Position numbers and translations under genes: made by a program. From NCBI GenBank assembly GCA_002753105.1, contig PDZT01000012.1, forward strand, positions 1 to 35,224: a stretch of DNA of 35,224 nucleotides. Reading direction: 5' to 3'. Numbering within the stretch: position 1 is the stretch's first letter; each line of letters starts with the position of its first letter. Below, one piece after another: positions 6,511 through 15,486 of this stretch. This stretch comes from Deltaproteobacteria bacterium YD0425bin50. GTDB lineage: Bacteria; Desulfobacterota; Desulfobacteria; Desulfobacterales; YD0425bin50. Below the pieces are notes generated by a model. The model had not been told where the DNA came from. It saw nothing but the letters and a program-made list of their open reading frames with translations, and made no database searches.

Positions 6511-9434
6511 CTACAATCTCGTTCACCTTTGCACTTATTTATCTGAATATCTGTAGTTATCAGTGCTAATTGTTGAGAAAAAAGTTGAGACATGGCTTGA
6601 ATTTGGTCACGCATACTATTTTCTAAAGCCGAATCGGTCATTGGCTCTGATGTCGCCATTTTTGAATTTTCATAAGACGGCTCAAGCTTATCTTGTTTGA
6701 TGCTAACAGACTCAATACTCAATACAACCGGGTTTATTTCCCTGACAGGACTTTTCCAATATCGTTGACGCTGAAAAGGGTAATTGGGCAATAGTATTTT
6801 TTTCCCAAAATCACTGTTATAAACGCCAGACCAATTGATTTTAACGCCATAACCATAGAGTTGAGCAAGTGAGTGCATCATCCTGCGATAATCATCTTCA
6901 CCTCTAATCAAGGACGGCAGCCAAATTCCTTTTCCGTCAAGACATTGTTTTCCCAAACCGGTTAACACTGCATGAGGCCCTATTTCTAAAAAGAGGTCAT
7001 ATCCCTGGCTTTCCACTGTTTTTACACCATCATAAAACCTCACAGTCTGGCGAAGATGCTGACACCAATAGTCTGGCTTGGTTATTTCCGAATGACAAAC
7101 TTGCTTTCCTGTACAATTTGAAATCAACGGCAAAACAGGTTCTGACAGGCGAATCCCAGAAATAACATGATGGAATTTATCCAGAATAGGTTCTGTTAAA
7201 TACGAATGAAACGCATGAGAAACCTGTAATAGTGTATGACGTATCTCTTTTTTTGAAAGATGATGTAAAACATCCACGATGTCTGCTTCTTTACCAGAAA
7301 TGACAACATTTTTAGGGGAATTAACAGCAGCCAACGCAATCTTTTTATTGTCGATAAATTCACGAATTTTTTCATGCGATTCAAAAATTGCGGCCATAGT
7401 TCCGCCGTTTGGAAGCGACTGCAGAACTTTCCCTCTCATTGCTGAAAGCATCAGTCCATCTTCAAGAGAAAATACGCCGGAAACACAAGCTGCAACATAT
7501 TCACCAATACTATGTCCAATAACTGCTGACGGTTTTACTCCCCAACTTCGCCAGAGTTCAGCAAGTGAATATTCAACTGCAAATAAAAGCGGTTGCGTAT
7601 GCGCTGTTTGATTGACAATATCTGCGTTCGATTCACTACCATAAAGCAGATGTAAAAGCGAAATGCCGTGCTTTTTTAATATCTCATCGCAGTGATCCAT
7701 CGTTTTTTTAAACACTGGCTCAGTATCGTACAGTTTTTTTGCCATGCCCGGATATTGAGCACCTTGTCCAGTGAATAAAAATACAATTCCTCTGTGATTC
7801 TGAGTGTTGATCTGAAACGCTTCTGATAATTTCTGGATCACTTCTTTTTTGGTTTTACCTATCACTGCACGTCTGCATTTGAAATGCGCTCTGCCTACAG
7901 ATGCAGTATAGCAAATGTCTTTCAACTCTGTATTCGAAGAATTGGATAAGTAGTTCCGGTAACGATCACTAAGAAGTCTCAACGCCTTTTCATTTTTGGC
8001 TGACAAGGGTAACAGATACAAATCTGATGTTATGTCACATGCTGTTTTTAATTCCGGCGTTTCCTGAATAATTACATGAGCATTGGTGCCGCTGAAACCA
8101 AAGGAACTAATACCAGCAATACGCTTTTTTTCTGATTTTCTCCAGGGTGTTAATTGGCTACAAACTGTTATGGGCAGTTCATGCCAAGGAATATAATGAC
8201 TTGGGGTTTGAAAATGAAGAGTTGGGGGAATATGTTCATGTTGTAGTGCTAAAATCACTTTAATAATACTGGCAATTCCTGCGGCACCCTCCAAATGACC
8301 AATATTGGTTTTGACAGATCCGATCACTACTTTTGGTTTGGTTCTTTGACTGAAAACCATTCCCAAAGCGCGGGCTTCAATTGGGTCTCCCAATCGGGTG
8401 CCAGTGCCATGAGCTTCGATATAATCTATATCATCTGGCGAACATTTGGCATGTTCCAATGCCTTTAAAATCACCTCTTTTTGAGAAAGCGCATTGGGTG
8501 CAGTCAAACCACTGCTTTCGCCATCCTGATTAACAGCGATTCCTTTGATCACAGCGAAAATTGGGTCATTATCCCGTATAGCATCTGAGAGTCTTTTTAA
8601 AACAATAAGCCCACACCCTTCACCTTTGGAATACCCGGATGCGTTATCATCAAAAGTTCTGCATCGTCCATCTTGAGACAACGCTTTTAGTTTTGAAAAG
8701 GCAATATACGGCTCAGGCGATAAAATCATGCTGACTCCACCTGCAATAGCCATATCGGATTCCTGAGTGTGCAGACTTTGAATGGCAAGGTGCAGGGATA
8801 CAAGTGATGATGAACAGGCTGTATCTACCATCAAACTTGGACCATGAAAATCATAAAAATAGGATAACCGTCCTGTTGCTGTACTAAATGCAATTCCAGT
8901 AGCACAATACTCATCTATTTTTTCTGGTTGACCCGAATTGAGATGTGCCTGAGCATAATCGCTGCTGCACATTCCTATAAATACACCGGTTTTACTTCCT
9001 TTTAATCGCTCTGCATCTATTCCTGCGGATTCTAATGCTTCCCAACTGACTTCCATTAATAGACGTTGTTGAGGGTCTAATGACTCTGCTTCAGCCCGCG
9101 AAATTCCAAAAAAATCAGCATCAAAAAAGTCCACCTGATCTAAAAATCCGCCGAATTTTGTGTATGTCTTTCCGCGCTTTTCCGGATCAGGATCATAGTA
9201 TGGGTCACTATCCCAGCGATCTTTTGGAATTTCACGAATCGTATCCATCCCATTCTTTAAAATATTCCAAAATGCTTCAGGGCTATTTGCACCTCCGGGA
9301 AAACGACACCCCATTCCAATAATTGCAATAGGTTCTTTTTGCTTTAATGAATTTATTTCTGCTAACAGTTCTTTAATTTTGTCCGAAGCTTTTTTGAGGG
9401 TCTGAATATATTTTTGTTCTGTGATTTTATCCAT
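6501..9434 (-). CDS. Type I polyketide synthase, KS-AT only
   Basis: The 977-residue protein has an N-terminal helical, docking-like segment (residues 1-33), a ketosynthase (about 34-460), a KS-AT linker and an acyltransferase (about 550-830), a post-AT linker ending LLPNYPFQRQRYW (881-893), then about 80 residues without a domain. KS catalytic residues are Cys207 (DTACSSS), His342 (EAHGTGT) and His380 (TNIGHLEG). The AT nucleophile is Ser642 in GHSIGE, and HAFH at 740-743 predicts malonyl-CoA use. No ketoreductase, dehydratase, acyl carrier or thioesterase domain is present here or nearby, so it must work with a carrier protein in trans or is a truncated module. The last 17 codons and the stop lie in a dispersed repeat, suggesting truncation. 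It is last in the leftward gene run, 30 bases after an AAA protein gene. The product is unknown. Confidence 0.95.
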   Translation of the reverse strand: MDKITEQKYIQTLKKASDKIKELLAEINSLKQKEPIAIIGMGCRFPGGANSPEAFWNILKNGMDTIREIPKDRWDSDPYYDPDPEKRGKTYTKFGGFLDQVDFFDADFFGISRAEAESLDPQQRLLMEVSWEALESAGIDAERLKGSKTGVFIGMCSSDYAQAHLNSGQPEKIDEYCATGIAFSTATGRLSYFYDFHGPSLMVDTACSSSLVSLHLAIQSLHTQESDMAIAGGVSMILSPEPYIAFSKLKALSQDGRCRTFDDNASGYSKGEGCGLIVLKRLSDAIRDNDPIFAVIKGIAVNQDGESSGLTAPNALSQKEVILKALEHAKCSPDDIDYIEAHGTGTRLGDPIEARALGMVFSQRTKPKVVIGSVKTNIGHLEGAAGIASIIKVILALQHEHIPPTLHFQTPSHYIPWHELPITVCSQLTPWRKSEKKRIAGISSFGFSGTNAHVIIQETPELKTACDITSDLYLLPLSAKNEKALRLLSDRYRNYLSNSSNTELKDICYTASVGRAHFKCRRAVIGKTKKEVIQKLSEAFQINTQNHRGIVFLFTGQGAQYPGMAKKLYDTEPVFKKTMDHCDEILKKHGISLLHLLYGSESNADIVNQTAHTQPLLFAVEYSLAELWRSWGVKPSAVIGHSIGEYVAACVSGVFSLEDGLMLSAMRGKVLQSLPNGGTMAAIFESHEKIREFIDNKKIALAAVNSPKNVVISGKEADIVDVLHHLSKKEIRHTLLQVSHAFHSYLTEPILDKFHHVISGIRLSEPVLPLISNCTGKQVCHSEITKPDYWCQHLRQTVRFYDGVKTVESQGYDLFLEIGPHAVLTGLGKQCLDGKGIWLPSLIRGEDDYRRMMHSLAQLYGYGVKINWSGVYNSDFGKKILLPNYPFQRQRYWKSPVREINPVVLSIESVSIKQDKLEPSYENSKMATSEPMTDSALENSMRDQIQAMSQLFSQQLALITTDIQINKCKGERDCRDE

Positions 9435-9464
9435 GATTCAATTGGCTAAGTCTGATAGGCAATA

Positions 9465-11051
9465 TTACATACCCCATACGGTTATAATATGGTCTTTAAA
9501 TTTTTCTTGTCGGCAAAATAATTTATCGTCCCATGTTTTGGTTTTGCTTTTATCAAAAATAACCAAATGGCCTTCAGTGGTTCCGCATTTATCCATATAT
9601 TCATACGTTTGTTCCATGCCTTTTTCGATTGTTTTTTCTAATTCATGATACCTGATTTTAAGTTCAATGACCACCTTTTGAACCTGCTGCCCTTTTTTCC
9701 ATACCATTAACAAATCGGTTCTTTTTTTACCGAGTCCGTATTCCCTATCAATACGGCCGCCGGCATTAATTATTCTTTGTAAAAAAGCCTGCATAAGAAG
9801 ATGCGGGCCGGCTTCTTTATATTGAAATCGTTCTTCCCATGATTCAGAATGTTCCCTAAAGAATTCCTGAAATGCTCTAAGAAGTTTCAGGATATCTAAT
9901 AAACCGTCTTCTTTACGGATATACCATACGGTTTCCTGACTCATGGTAAGTTGAGTGCTGTAGGTTAATTCTCTTGGAATCACTTCTTGGTATAGTCGAT
10001 TGGCAATACGAATTTTTCTGTCTTTTTTAATAAGTCCTAAATCATATACATAGGAAATATCATCCTGAGGAATGGTTTCCGGCTCTTCAACGCCTAAAAT
10101 AATCGGAAGAATAACTCTTTTAACGCGCTCTTCGCTTAACTTATCAACCAATTGATCAATATGGGTTTCCCGTCGTAAAATGATTCGTTCGATCGCATTT
10201 TCAATCATTTCGCTTGTAATCACTACAGAACGGTCTTTTCCTCCCTCCATTTTAAAACAAACTTCATAAGCTAACGCATTCACTATCCAAGGCTGCCCTT
10301 CAGAGTATTCCCAGACTAAATCAATTGTTTTTTGCTCAAAAACCTGTCCTGTTTCTGCAGTATGACACATATATAAATTCTTAATTTCCTCTTTAGAAAA
10401 ATCGCCTATTCTAAGAGATTCTGCTTTAATATTAAAAGCGCTTCCACCGGTTATGATTGATTTTTCTTTACTTGAATGAATTCTATAATCGCGAATATCT
10501 CTCAGTCCGCATAAAACAATGCTTTGCGGAAACAATTGAGAGCTGCGTTTATCATATCCCCCTCTAAGCTGCCTAAGCACAGAAATTAATGTATCACCGA
10601 TTAATGAATCGATTTCGTCTATTAACAGAACGATGGGTTTCGTATTTTGAGCGCACCACCTGCTGATTGACGCATTTAAGGCTATATCCTCGCCTTTTTG
10701 GGTTAATATTTCCTGACACATATTTTCCAAAGCATCATCATGTAAAAACATTGCCGCTCTATCAGACATTTCTCCTAATATTGCCCGTATGCCTCTATAC
10801 ACATCTTCCCTTGCTCCTTGAGCGGATTCCACATTAATATAAAGGCATTTATAAGTGCCTTCCTGATTCAAATAGTCCATCAATGCCAAAAGACAAGATG
10901 TTTTTCCGGTTTGTCTTGGAGCGTGAAGTATAAAATATTTCTTTTGTTCAATTAAAGATAAAATTTCTGATAAATTAATCCTATCTAAAGGCGGTAAACA
11001 ATAATGGTCTTTGCAATTTACCGGACCTGCTGTATTAAAGAAATGCATCAT
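9465..11051 (-). CDS. AAA-like ATPase with PD-(D/E)XK nuclease domain, copy 1
   Basis: This 528-residue protein begins MMHFFNTAGPVN, as in a family common in Desulfobacterota and cyanobacteria. It has a P-loop APRQTGKTS (44-52, Ala in place of the usual first Gly), a Walker B VLLIDE (141-146), and a winged-helix-like middle region. The C-terminal part has PD-(D/E)XK residues Asp446 (KRTDLL), Glu463-Leu-Lys465 and Gln481-x2-Tyr484. ATP binding and a nuclease fold are thus predicted; the biological role is unknown. It is about 94-95% identical to the gene directly upstream in the same orientation (29 differences in 528), a tandem duplicate. The start is the second ATG after AGGTGA or the one just before it. 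Cleavage activity is inferred only from the motif. Confidence 0.88.
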   Translation of the reverse strand: MMHFFNTAGPVNCKDHYCLPPLDRINLSEILSLIEQKKYFILHAPRQTGKTSCLLALMDYLNQEGTYKCLYINVESAQGAREDVYRGIRAILGEMSDRAAMFLHDDALENMCQEILTQKGEDIALNASISRWCAQNTKPIVLLIDEIDSLIGDTLISVLRQLRGGYDKRSSQLFPQSIVLCGLRDIRDYRIHSSKEKSIITGGSAFNIKAESLRIGDFSKEEIKNLYMCHTAETGQVFEQKTIDLVWEYSEGQPWIVNALAYEVCFKMEGGKDRSVVITSEMIENAIERIILRRETHIDQLVDKLSEERVKRVILPIILGVEEPETIPQDDISYVYDLGLIKKDRKIRIANRLYQEVIPRELTYSTQLTMSQETVWYIRKEDGLLDILKLLRAFQEFFREHSESWEERFQYKEAGPHLLMQAFLQRIINAGGRIDREYGLGKKRTDLLMVWKKGQQVQKVVIELKIRYHELEKTIEKGMEQTYEYMDKCGTTEGHLVIFDKSKTKTWDDKLFCRQEKFKDHIITVWGM

Positions 11052-11096
11052 TTCACCTGTTTTTCAAATTTTTATTGGATCGTATAATAATACATA

Positions 11097-12683
11097 TTAC
11101 ATACCCCATATAGTTATCTTATGGCCTTCGTAGGTTTCTTGCCGACAAAATAGTTTATCGTCCCATGTTTTGGTTTTGCTTTTATCAAAAATAACCAAAT
11201 GCCCTTCGGTGGTTCCGCATTTATCCATATATTCATACGTTTGTTCCATGCCTTTTTCGATTGTTTTTTCTAATTCATGATACCTGATTTTAAGCTCGAT
11301 GACCACTTTTTGAACCTGCTGCCCTTTTTTCCATACCATTAACAAATCGGTTCTTTTTTTACCTAGTCCGTATTCCCTATCAATACGGCCGCCGGCATTG
11401 ATTATTCTTTGTAAAAAAGCCTGCATAAGAAGATGCGGGCCGGCTTCTTTATATTGAAATCGTTCTTCCCATGATTCAGAATGTTCCCTAAAGAATTCCT
11501 GAAATGCTCTAAGAAGTTTCGGGATATCTAATAAACCGTCTTCTTTACGGATATACCATACGGTTTCCTGACTCATGGTAAGTTGAGTGCTGTAGGTTAA
11601 TTCTCTTGGAATCACTTCTTGGTATAGTCGATTGGCAATACGAATTTTTCTGTCTTTTTTAATAAGTCCTAAATCATATACATAGGAAATATCATCCTGA
11701 GGAATGGTTTCCGGCTCTTCAACGCCTAAAATAATCGGAAGAATAACTCTTTTAACGCGCTCTTCGCTTAACTTATCAACCAATTGATCAATATGAGTTT
11801 CCCGTCGTAAAATAATTCGTTCGATCGCGTTCTCAATCATTTCTCCCGTAATCACTACAGACCGGTCTTTTCCTCCCTCCATTTCAAAACAAACTTCATA
11901 AGCAAATGCATTCACTATCCAAGGCTGACCTTCAGAGTATTCCCAGACTAAATCAATTGCTTTCCGATCAAAAACCTGTCCTGTTTCTGCAGTATGACAC
12001 ATATATAAACGCTCAATTTCTTCTTTAGAAAAATCGCCTATTTTCAAGGACTTTGCTTTAATATTAAAAGCACTTCCACCGGTTATGATTGATTTTTCTT
12101 TACCTGAATGAATTCTATAATCGCGAATATCTCTCAGGCCGCATAAAACAATGCTTTGCGGAAACAATTGAGAACTGCGTTTATCATACCCCCCTCTAAG
12201 CTGCCTAAGCACAGAAATTAATGTATCACCGATTAATGAATCGATTTCATCTATTAACAGAACGATGGGTTTCGTATTTTGAGAGCACCACCTGCTGATT
12301 GACGCATTTAAGGCTATATCCTCGCCTTTTTGGGTTAATATTTCCTGACACATATTTTCCAAAGCATCATCATGTAAAAACATTGCTGCTCTATCAGACA
12401 TTTCTCCTAATATTGCCCGTATGCCTCTATACACATCTTCCCTTGCTCCTTGAGCGGATTCCACATTAATATAAAGGCATTTATAAGTGCCTTCCTGATT
12501 CAAATATTCCATCAGCGCTAAAAGAGACGATGTTTTTCCGGTTTGTCTTGGAGCGTGAAGTATAAAATATTTTTCTTGTTCAATTAGATGTAAAATCTCA
12601 GGTAAGTTAATTCGATTTAATGGTGATAGACAATAATGTTTATTACAATTTACCGGACCTGCTGTATTAAAAAAACGCATCAT
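11097..12683 (-). CDS. AAA-like ATPase with PD-(D/E)XK nuclease domain, copy 2
   Basis: This is the tandem paralogue of the next gene downstream, with the same Walker A (APRQTGKTSS), Walker B (VLLIDEIDSL) and nuclease motifs (RTDLL, ELK, QTYEY). The frame can be extended upstream to a TTG at 12713, but the paralogue and the sequence AGGTGAAATGATG place the start at 12683 or 12680. The gene begins 32 bases after the end of the secretin gene, so it may be transcribed with the pilus operon. Differences between the copies cluster in residues 1-60, 194-280 and the last 12 residues. Residues 281-516 differ at a single position, which suggests conversion between copies. Function is unknown. Confidence 0.88.
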   Translation of the reverse strand: MMRFFNTAGPVNCNKHYCLSPLNRINLPEILHLIEQEKYFILHAPRQTGKTSSLLALMEYLNQEGTYKCLYINVESAQGAREDVYRGIRAILGEMSDRAAMFLHDDALENMCQEILTQKGEDIALNASISRWCSQNTKPIVLLIDEIDSLIGDTLISVLRQLRGGYDKRSSQLFPQSIVLCGLRDIRDYRIHSGKEKSIITGGSAFNIKAKSLKIGDFSKEEIERLYMCHTAETGQVFDRKAIDLVWEYSEGQPWIVNAFAYEVCFEMEGGKDRSVVITGEMIENAIERIILRRETHIDQLVDKLSEERVKRVILPIILGVEEPETIPQDDISYVYDLGLIKKDRKIRIANRLYQEVIPRELTYSTQLTMSQETVWYIRKEDGLLDIPKLLRAFQEFFREHSESWEERFQYKEAGPHLLMQAFLQRIINAGGRIDREYGLGKKRTDLLMVWKKGQQVQKVVIELKIRYHELEKTIEKGMEQTYEYMDKCGTTEGHLVIFDKSKTKTWDDKLFCRQETYEGHKITIWGM

Positions 12684-12715
12684 TTCACCTATTATTTTAT
12701 TTGTATATCTCAACG

Positions 12716-14428
12716 TTATGGTTCTTTTTTTAATTGCATTTTTTGATCTTGAGGTAATATTTGTTTTGACGATGCTTCTGTGATGATTCGAGGCGTAATG
12801 AATATCAGAACCTCTTCCCGATCATTCCGATTGTTTTTATTTTTAAACAGATAGCCAAATAACGGAATATCTTTTAACCAAGGTACGCCCATTTCAGCAT
12901 AATTTTTCACTTCTTTATTTAAGCCGCCAATAACAGTCGTTTCCCCGTTTTTTAAAACCACAGTAGTTTCGGCATGTTTCGTAACAATTGTAGGATTACC
13001 TCCTACTGTATTTGAAAAATCAAGCTCATCTTTGTTTGTCTTTATTTCGACTTTGATAAAACTATCATCAATCAAATGCGGTGTTACTTCAAGTTTTAAC
13101 ACCGCTTTTTTAAATACCGTAGTGGTTTTACCTTCTGTATCCATTGAAAGAAATGGGACATCTTTACCACTTTCAATGACCGCCGATTGATTATCAAGTG
13201 TAGTAATAGATGGGCTTGATAAAATGTTTAATTTCCCTTGTTTTTCTAAAGCTGACAATTGAATCGTCAATATATTTTTCCCAATTTCTTCTGCAACATA
13301 CCCTAACGTCATTGCTGGACCTATTGCAGGTAAATTCACAGCCATTTCAGAAGTTGGATTAGCCTCCTGATCTAACGAATTTCCTAAAGCCCCACTACTA
13401 GTGCTGCCAGAAGTAATCCAATTGTTTTGACCTTTTGCAGTATTATGAGCAAGCCCGCCCCATTGAATGCCAAGGTCTCTTGCTGTATTCCAGTTTGTTT
13501 CAACAATATGAGCTTCAATTAGGATTTGACGCGTTGGCCGATCAAGTTGTTTAATCAGCGGAATAAGACGATCCAAGTCGCTTTGCTTTGCCTGAATCAT
13601 TAACGAATTCGTATGCGGATCAACCAAAATCGCGCCGAGCATTCCTATGGTTTCTTTGCTATCTTTGGTATCAGGCGATTTCTTGTCATTTATTTTTAAA
13701 AATTCGACTAAATTTTCCCGTAAGATTTTAGGGTCTGCATAGTCGATATGGATAATCGCTCCAACCATAGGTTCTGACATCTCAGCCTTTAAATCCAGAC
13801 TTTGCATATTTACTTGATGTTCTTTTCGTTTTGCCTGTATCTGTTGCTCAGTCTCCATCAAGGCCATTTCATTTTTCATATCTTCAAGCGTAATGACACG
13901 AAGAATATCTCCATACCAACCAAATGTCAGCCCAAAAGATTGTAAAAGACCTAAAAAAACTTCATCCCACGCAGCGTTTTGAATATTGAGATTCATCTTT
14001 CCCTTAACATGTTCGGTAATCATCATATTCAGGTTCGCAGCTTTGGCCAATACCCGAAGCAATACTGCAATTTCAACGTCTCGCATTTCAAGACTAATTT
14101 TTTCATTAGGTAAAGCCCGCTGTTTCATTTCTACAGGTTTTAAAACTGGTTCAGTCTGCTTCGCTTCATTTTGCAGCGAAGGGTTGGAGACAGTTTCTGT
14201 TAATGGCATGATGACATTTTTGGATTCAGATTTCAATTCTGATGCTGATGAAACTGAAGATGGGTTGTGTGGAATACTTGTAAATTGATCATCTGAATTG
14301 GGTGATGCTGTATTAAACATTCCACATCCCATGAGGGTATATACCGCATACATCATGAAAAAAGTAAAATATATCTTTCTGTTATCCATTATGGTCATAA
14401 CAACTTTTTTGATATCCTTCGCTTTCAT
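12716..14428 (-). CDS. pilQ: Type IV pilus secretin, PilQ-like
   Basis: The 570-residue protein forms the outer-membrane ring through which a pilus emerges. An N-terminal signal ends in LMGC (Cys35), a good lipobox. An STN-type domain (about 110-170, ISLEMRDVEIAVLLRVLAKAA), a secretin N domain (about 220-300) and the secretin core follow, with RDLGIQWGG, VPFLS and the C-terminal signature GVPWLKDIPLFGYLF plus EEVLIFITPRI. There are no AMIN domains, so it is shorter than usual PilQ and, as a lipoprotein without AMIN, recalls MshL. Methionines at residues 11 and 14 are alternative starts; 14 gives a more standard signal sequence, and no start has a clear ribosome binding site. It is fourth after the PilM-N, O and P genes, 24 bases downstream of the last. 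Confidence 0.9.
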   Translation of the reverse strand: MKAKDIKKVVMTIMDNRKIYFTFFMMYAVYTLMGCGMFNTASPNSDDQFTSIPHNPSSVSSASELKSESKNVIMPLTETVSNPSLQNEAKQTEPVLKPVEMKQRALPNEKISLEMRDVEIAVLLRVLAKAANLNMMITEHVKGKMNLNIQNAAWDEVFLGLLQSFGLTFGWYGDILRVITLEDMKNEMALMETEQQIQAKRKEHQVNMQSLDLKAEMSEPMVGAIIHIDYADPKILRENLVEFLKINDKKSPDTKDSKETIGMLGAILVDPHTNSLMIQAKQSDLDRLIPLIKQLDRPTRQILIEAHIVETNWNTARDLGIQWGGLAHNTAKGQNNWITSGSTSSGALGNSLDQEANPTSEMAVNLPAIGPAMTLGYVAEEIGKNILTIQLSALEKQGKLNILSSPSITTLDNQSAVIESGKDVPFLSMDTEGKTTTVFKKAVLKLEVTPHLIDDSFIKVEIKTNKDELDFSNTVGGNPTIVTKHAETTVVLKNGETTVIGGLNKEVKNYAEMGVPWLKDIPLFGYLFKNKNNRNDREEVLIFITPRIITEASSKQILPQDQKMQLKKEP

Positions 14429-14452
14429 TGTAAGAGTGAATACTGATGTGCC

Positions 14453-14944
14453 TTACAACATTTCTTCTATGGGGATAATACGTTCCACACCTTCTTCTAC
14501 AATAATGACGACATTTTGTTTTGTAATACGAATAACTGTATATCCATAAGGGTCTATGGGTTGCCCGACTTCATATTCTGAACCATTGATAACCGCAATC
14601 ATTTTATCGGCAATTTGAAGATAGCCTGTGTACCGAATATGAATTGCTTCAACTGAACCATCTGATTTTTTTTCTTCAAGTTTAAATAAATTGGCATCTT
14701 TTACAAAAGGGTCTTTTTCCCAACGACGTAAAGAGAGATCAATAACATATTGATCTTTGGGTGACAGATTGGTTTTATTAACTTGTTCTATAACGTCACT
14801 CATAAATTTTTTAACTTCTTCAACAGTTACCTGATCATTCAACCGGTTAACCGTTTTTTTGGGTAAAAGGAAATCTATAGCACCATACACGACAACAAGA
14901 CCCATACATACCAAAATAATTAACTCTCGTTTGCTTTTAACCAT
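14453..14944 (-). CDS. PilP/GspC-like pilus assembly protein
   Basis: The 163-residue product has one N-terminal membrane helix (about residues 8-27) and a periplasmic region. The last 60 residues contain the small beta domain seen in PilP and GspC, with GYLQIADKMIAVINGSEYEV and IDPYGYTVIRITKQNVVI. This domain links the inner-membrane platform to the secretin. Unlike classic PilP it is not a lipoprotein, since no lipobox is visible. Three bases separate its start from the end of the upstream PilO-like gene, and it precedes the secretin gene, in the pilO-P-Q order. Identification rests mainly on gene order plus the C-terminal pattern. Confidence 0.75.
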   Translation of the reverse strand: MVKSKRELIILVCMGLVVVYGAIDFLLPKKTVNRLNDQVTVEEVKKFMSDVIEQVNKTNLSPKDQYVIDLSLRRWEKDPFVKDANLFKLEEKKSDGSVEAIHIRYTGYLQIADKMIAVINGSEYEVGQPIDPYGYTVIRITKQNVVIIVEEGVERIIPIEEML

Positions 14945-14947
14945 GCA

Positions 14948-15484
14948 CTATTCCAATGCAAGCATAAGGTTTAACTGCATCTCTTTAGTTTGTTTAACAG
15001 TTCGAATATAGATGGCTTCAATACCATCAATCATGGGAAGCTTACAGATGTTTTGATAAAAATCCTGAAACCCATACAACTCACCTTGAACCACAATAGT
15101 TAAAGGAATCGTTTTGGTGGTAGGGTTCAACCGATCCACATCTGGAAGAAACTTTTCAAGTCTTAAATGGTTTAGTTCAGCCAGTTGCCGTAATTGATCT
15201 CCAAACGTATTGATCGCATTTTGATTGAGTCGCTTCTTTGGCGGCAGCTTGATCTCTGTATTTTTTAACTCACGATTTTTTTTTAAATAATCTAAAAAGA
15301 ACGGCTGCATGTATTTTTGCTTTTCAATGTCCGATTCAAGTTGCATAATGTCTTCAGTAACACCTTGAATCGCAAATTGATTAGGGATAATGCCTACAAA
15401 TACAAATAAGAGTACCCCTCCTGTACAAATCAATAGAAACATCAGAGTATCTTTTGATAATTTAAACTGTTGAATATTGATCAT
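14948..15484 (-). CDS. pilO: PilO-like pilus assembly protein
   Basis: The 178-residue protein has a single transmembrane helix (about residues 14-33), a coiled coil (about 40-75) and a ferredoxin-like periplasmic region with PLTIVVQGELYGFQDFYQNI, the usual PilO pattern in which a beta strand is followed by a helix. PilO pairs with PilN and binds PilP, together aligning the cytoplasmic motor with the secretin. Its ATG lies two bases after the stop of the PilM-PilN fusion gene and three bases separate it from the PilP-like gene, so translation is probably coupled. The MSHA-type equivalent would be MshJ. Confidence 0.8.
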   Translation of the reverse strand: MINIQQFKLSKDTLMFLLICTGGVLLFVFVGIIPNQFAIQGVTEDIMQLESDIEKQKYMQPFFLDYLKKNRELKNTEIKLPPKKRLNQNAINTFGDQLRQLAELNHLRLEKFLPDVDRLNPTTKTIPLTIVVQGELYGFQDFYQNICKLPMIDGIEAIYIRTVKQTKEMQLNLMLALE

Positions 15485-15486
15485 GA

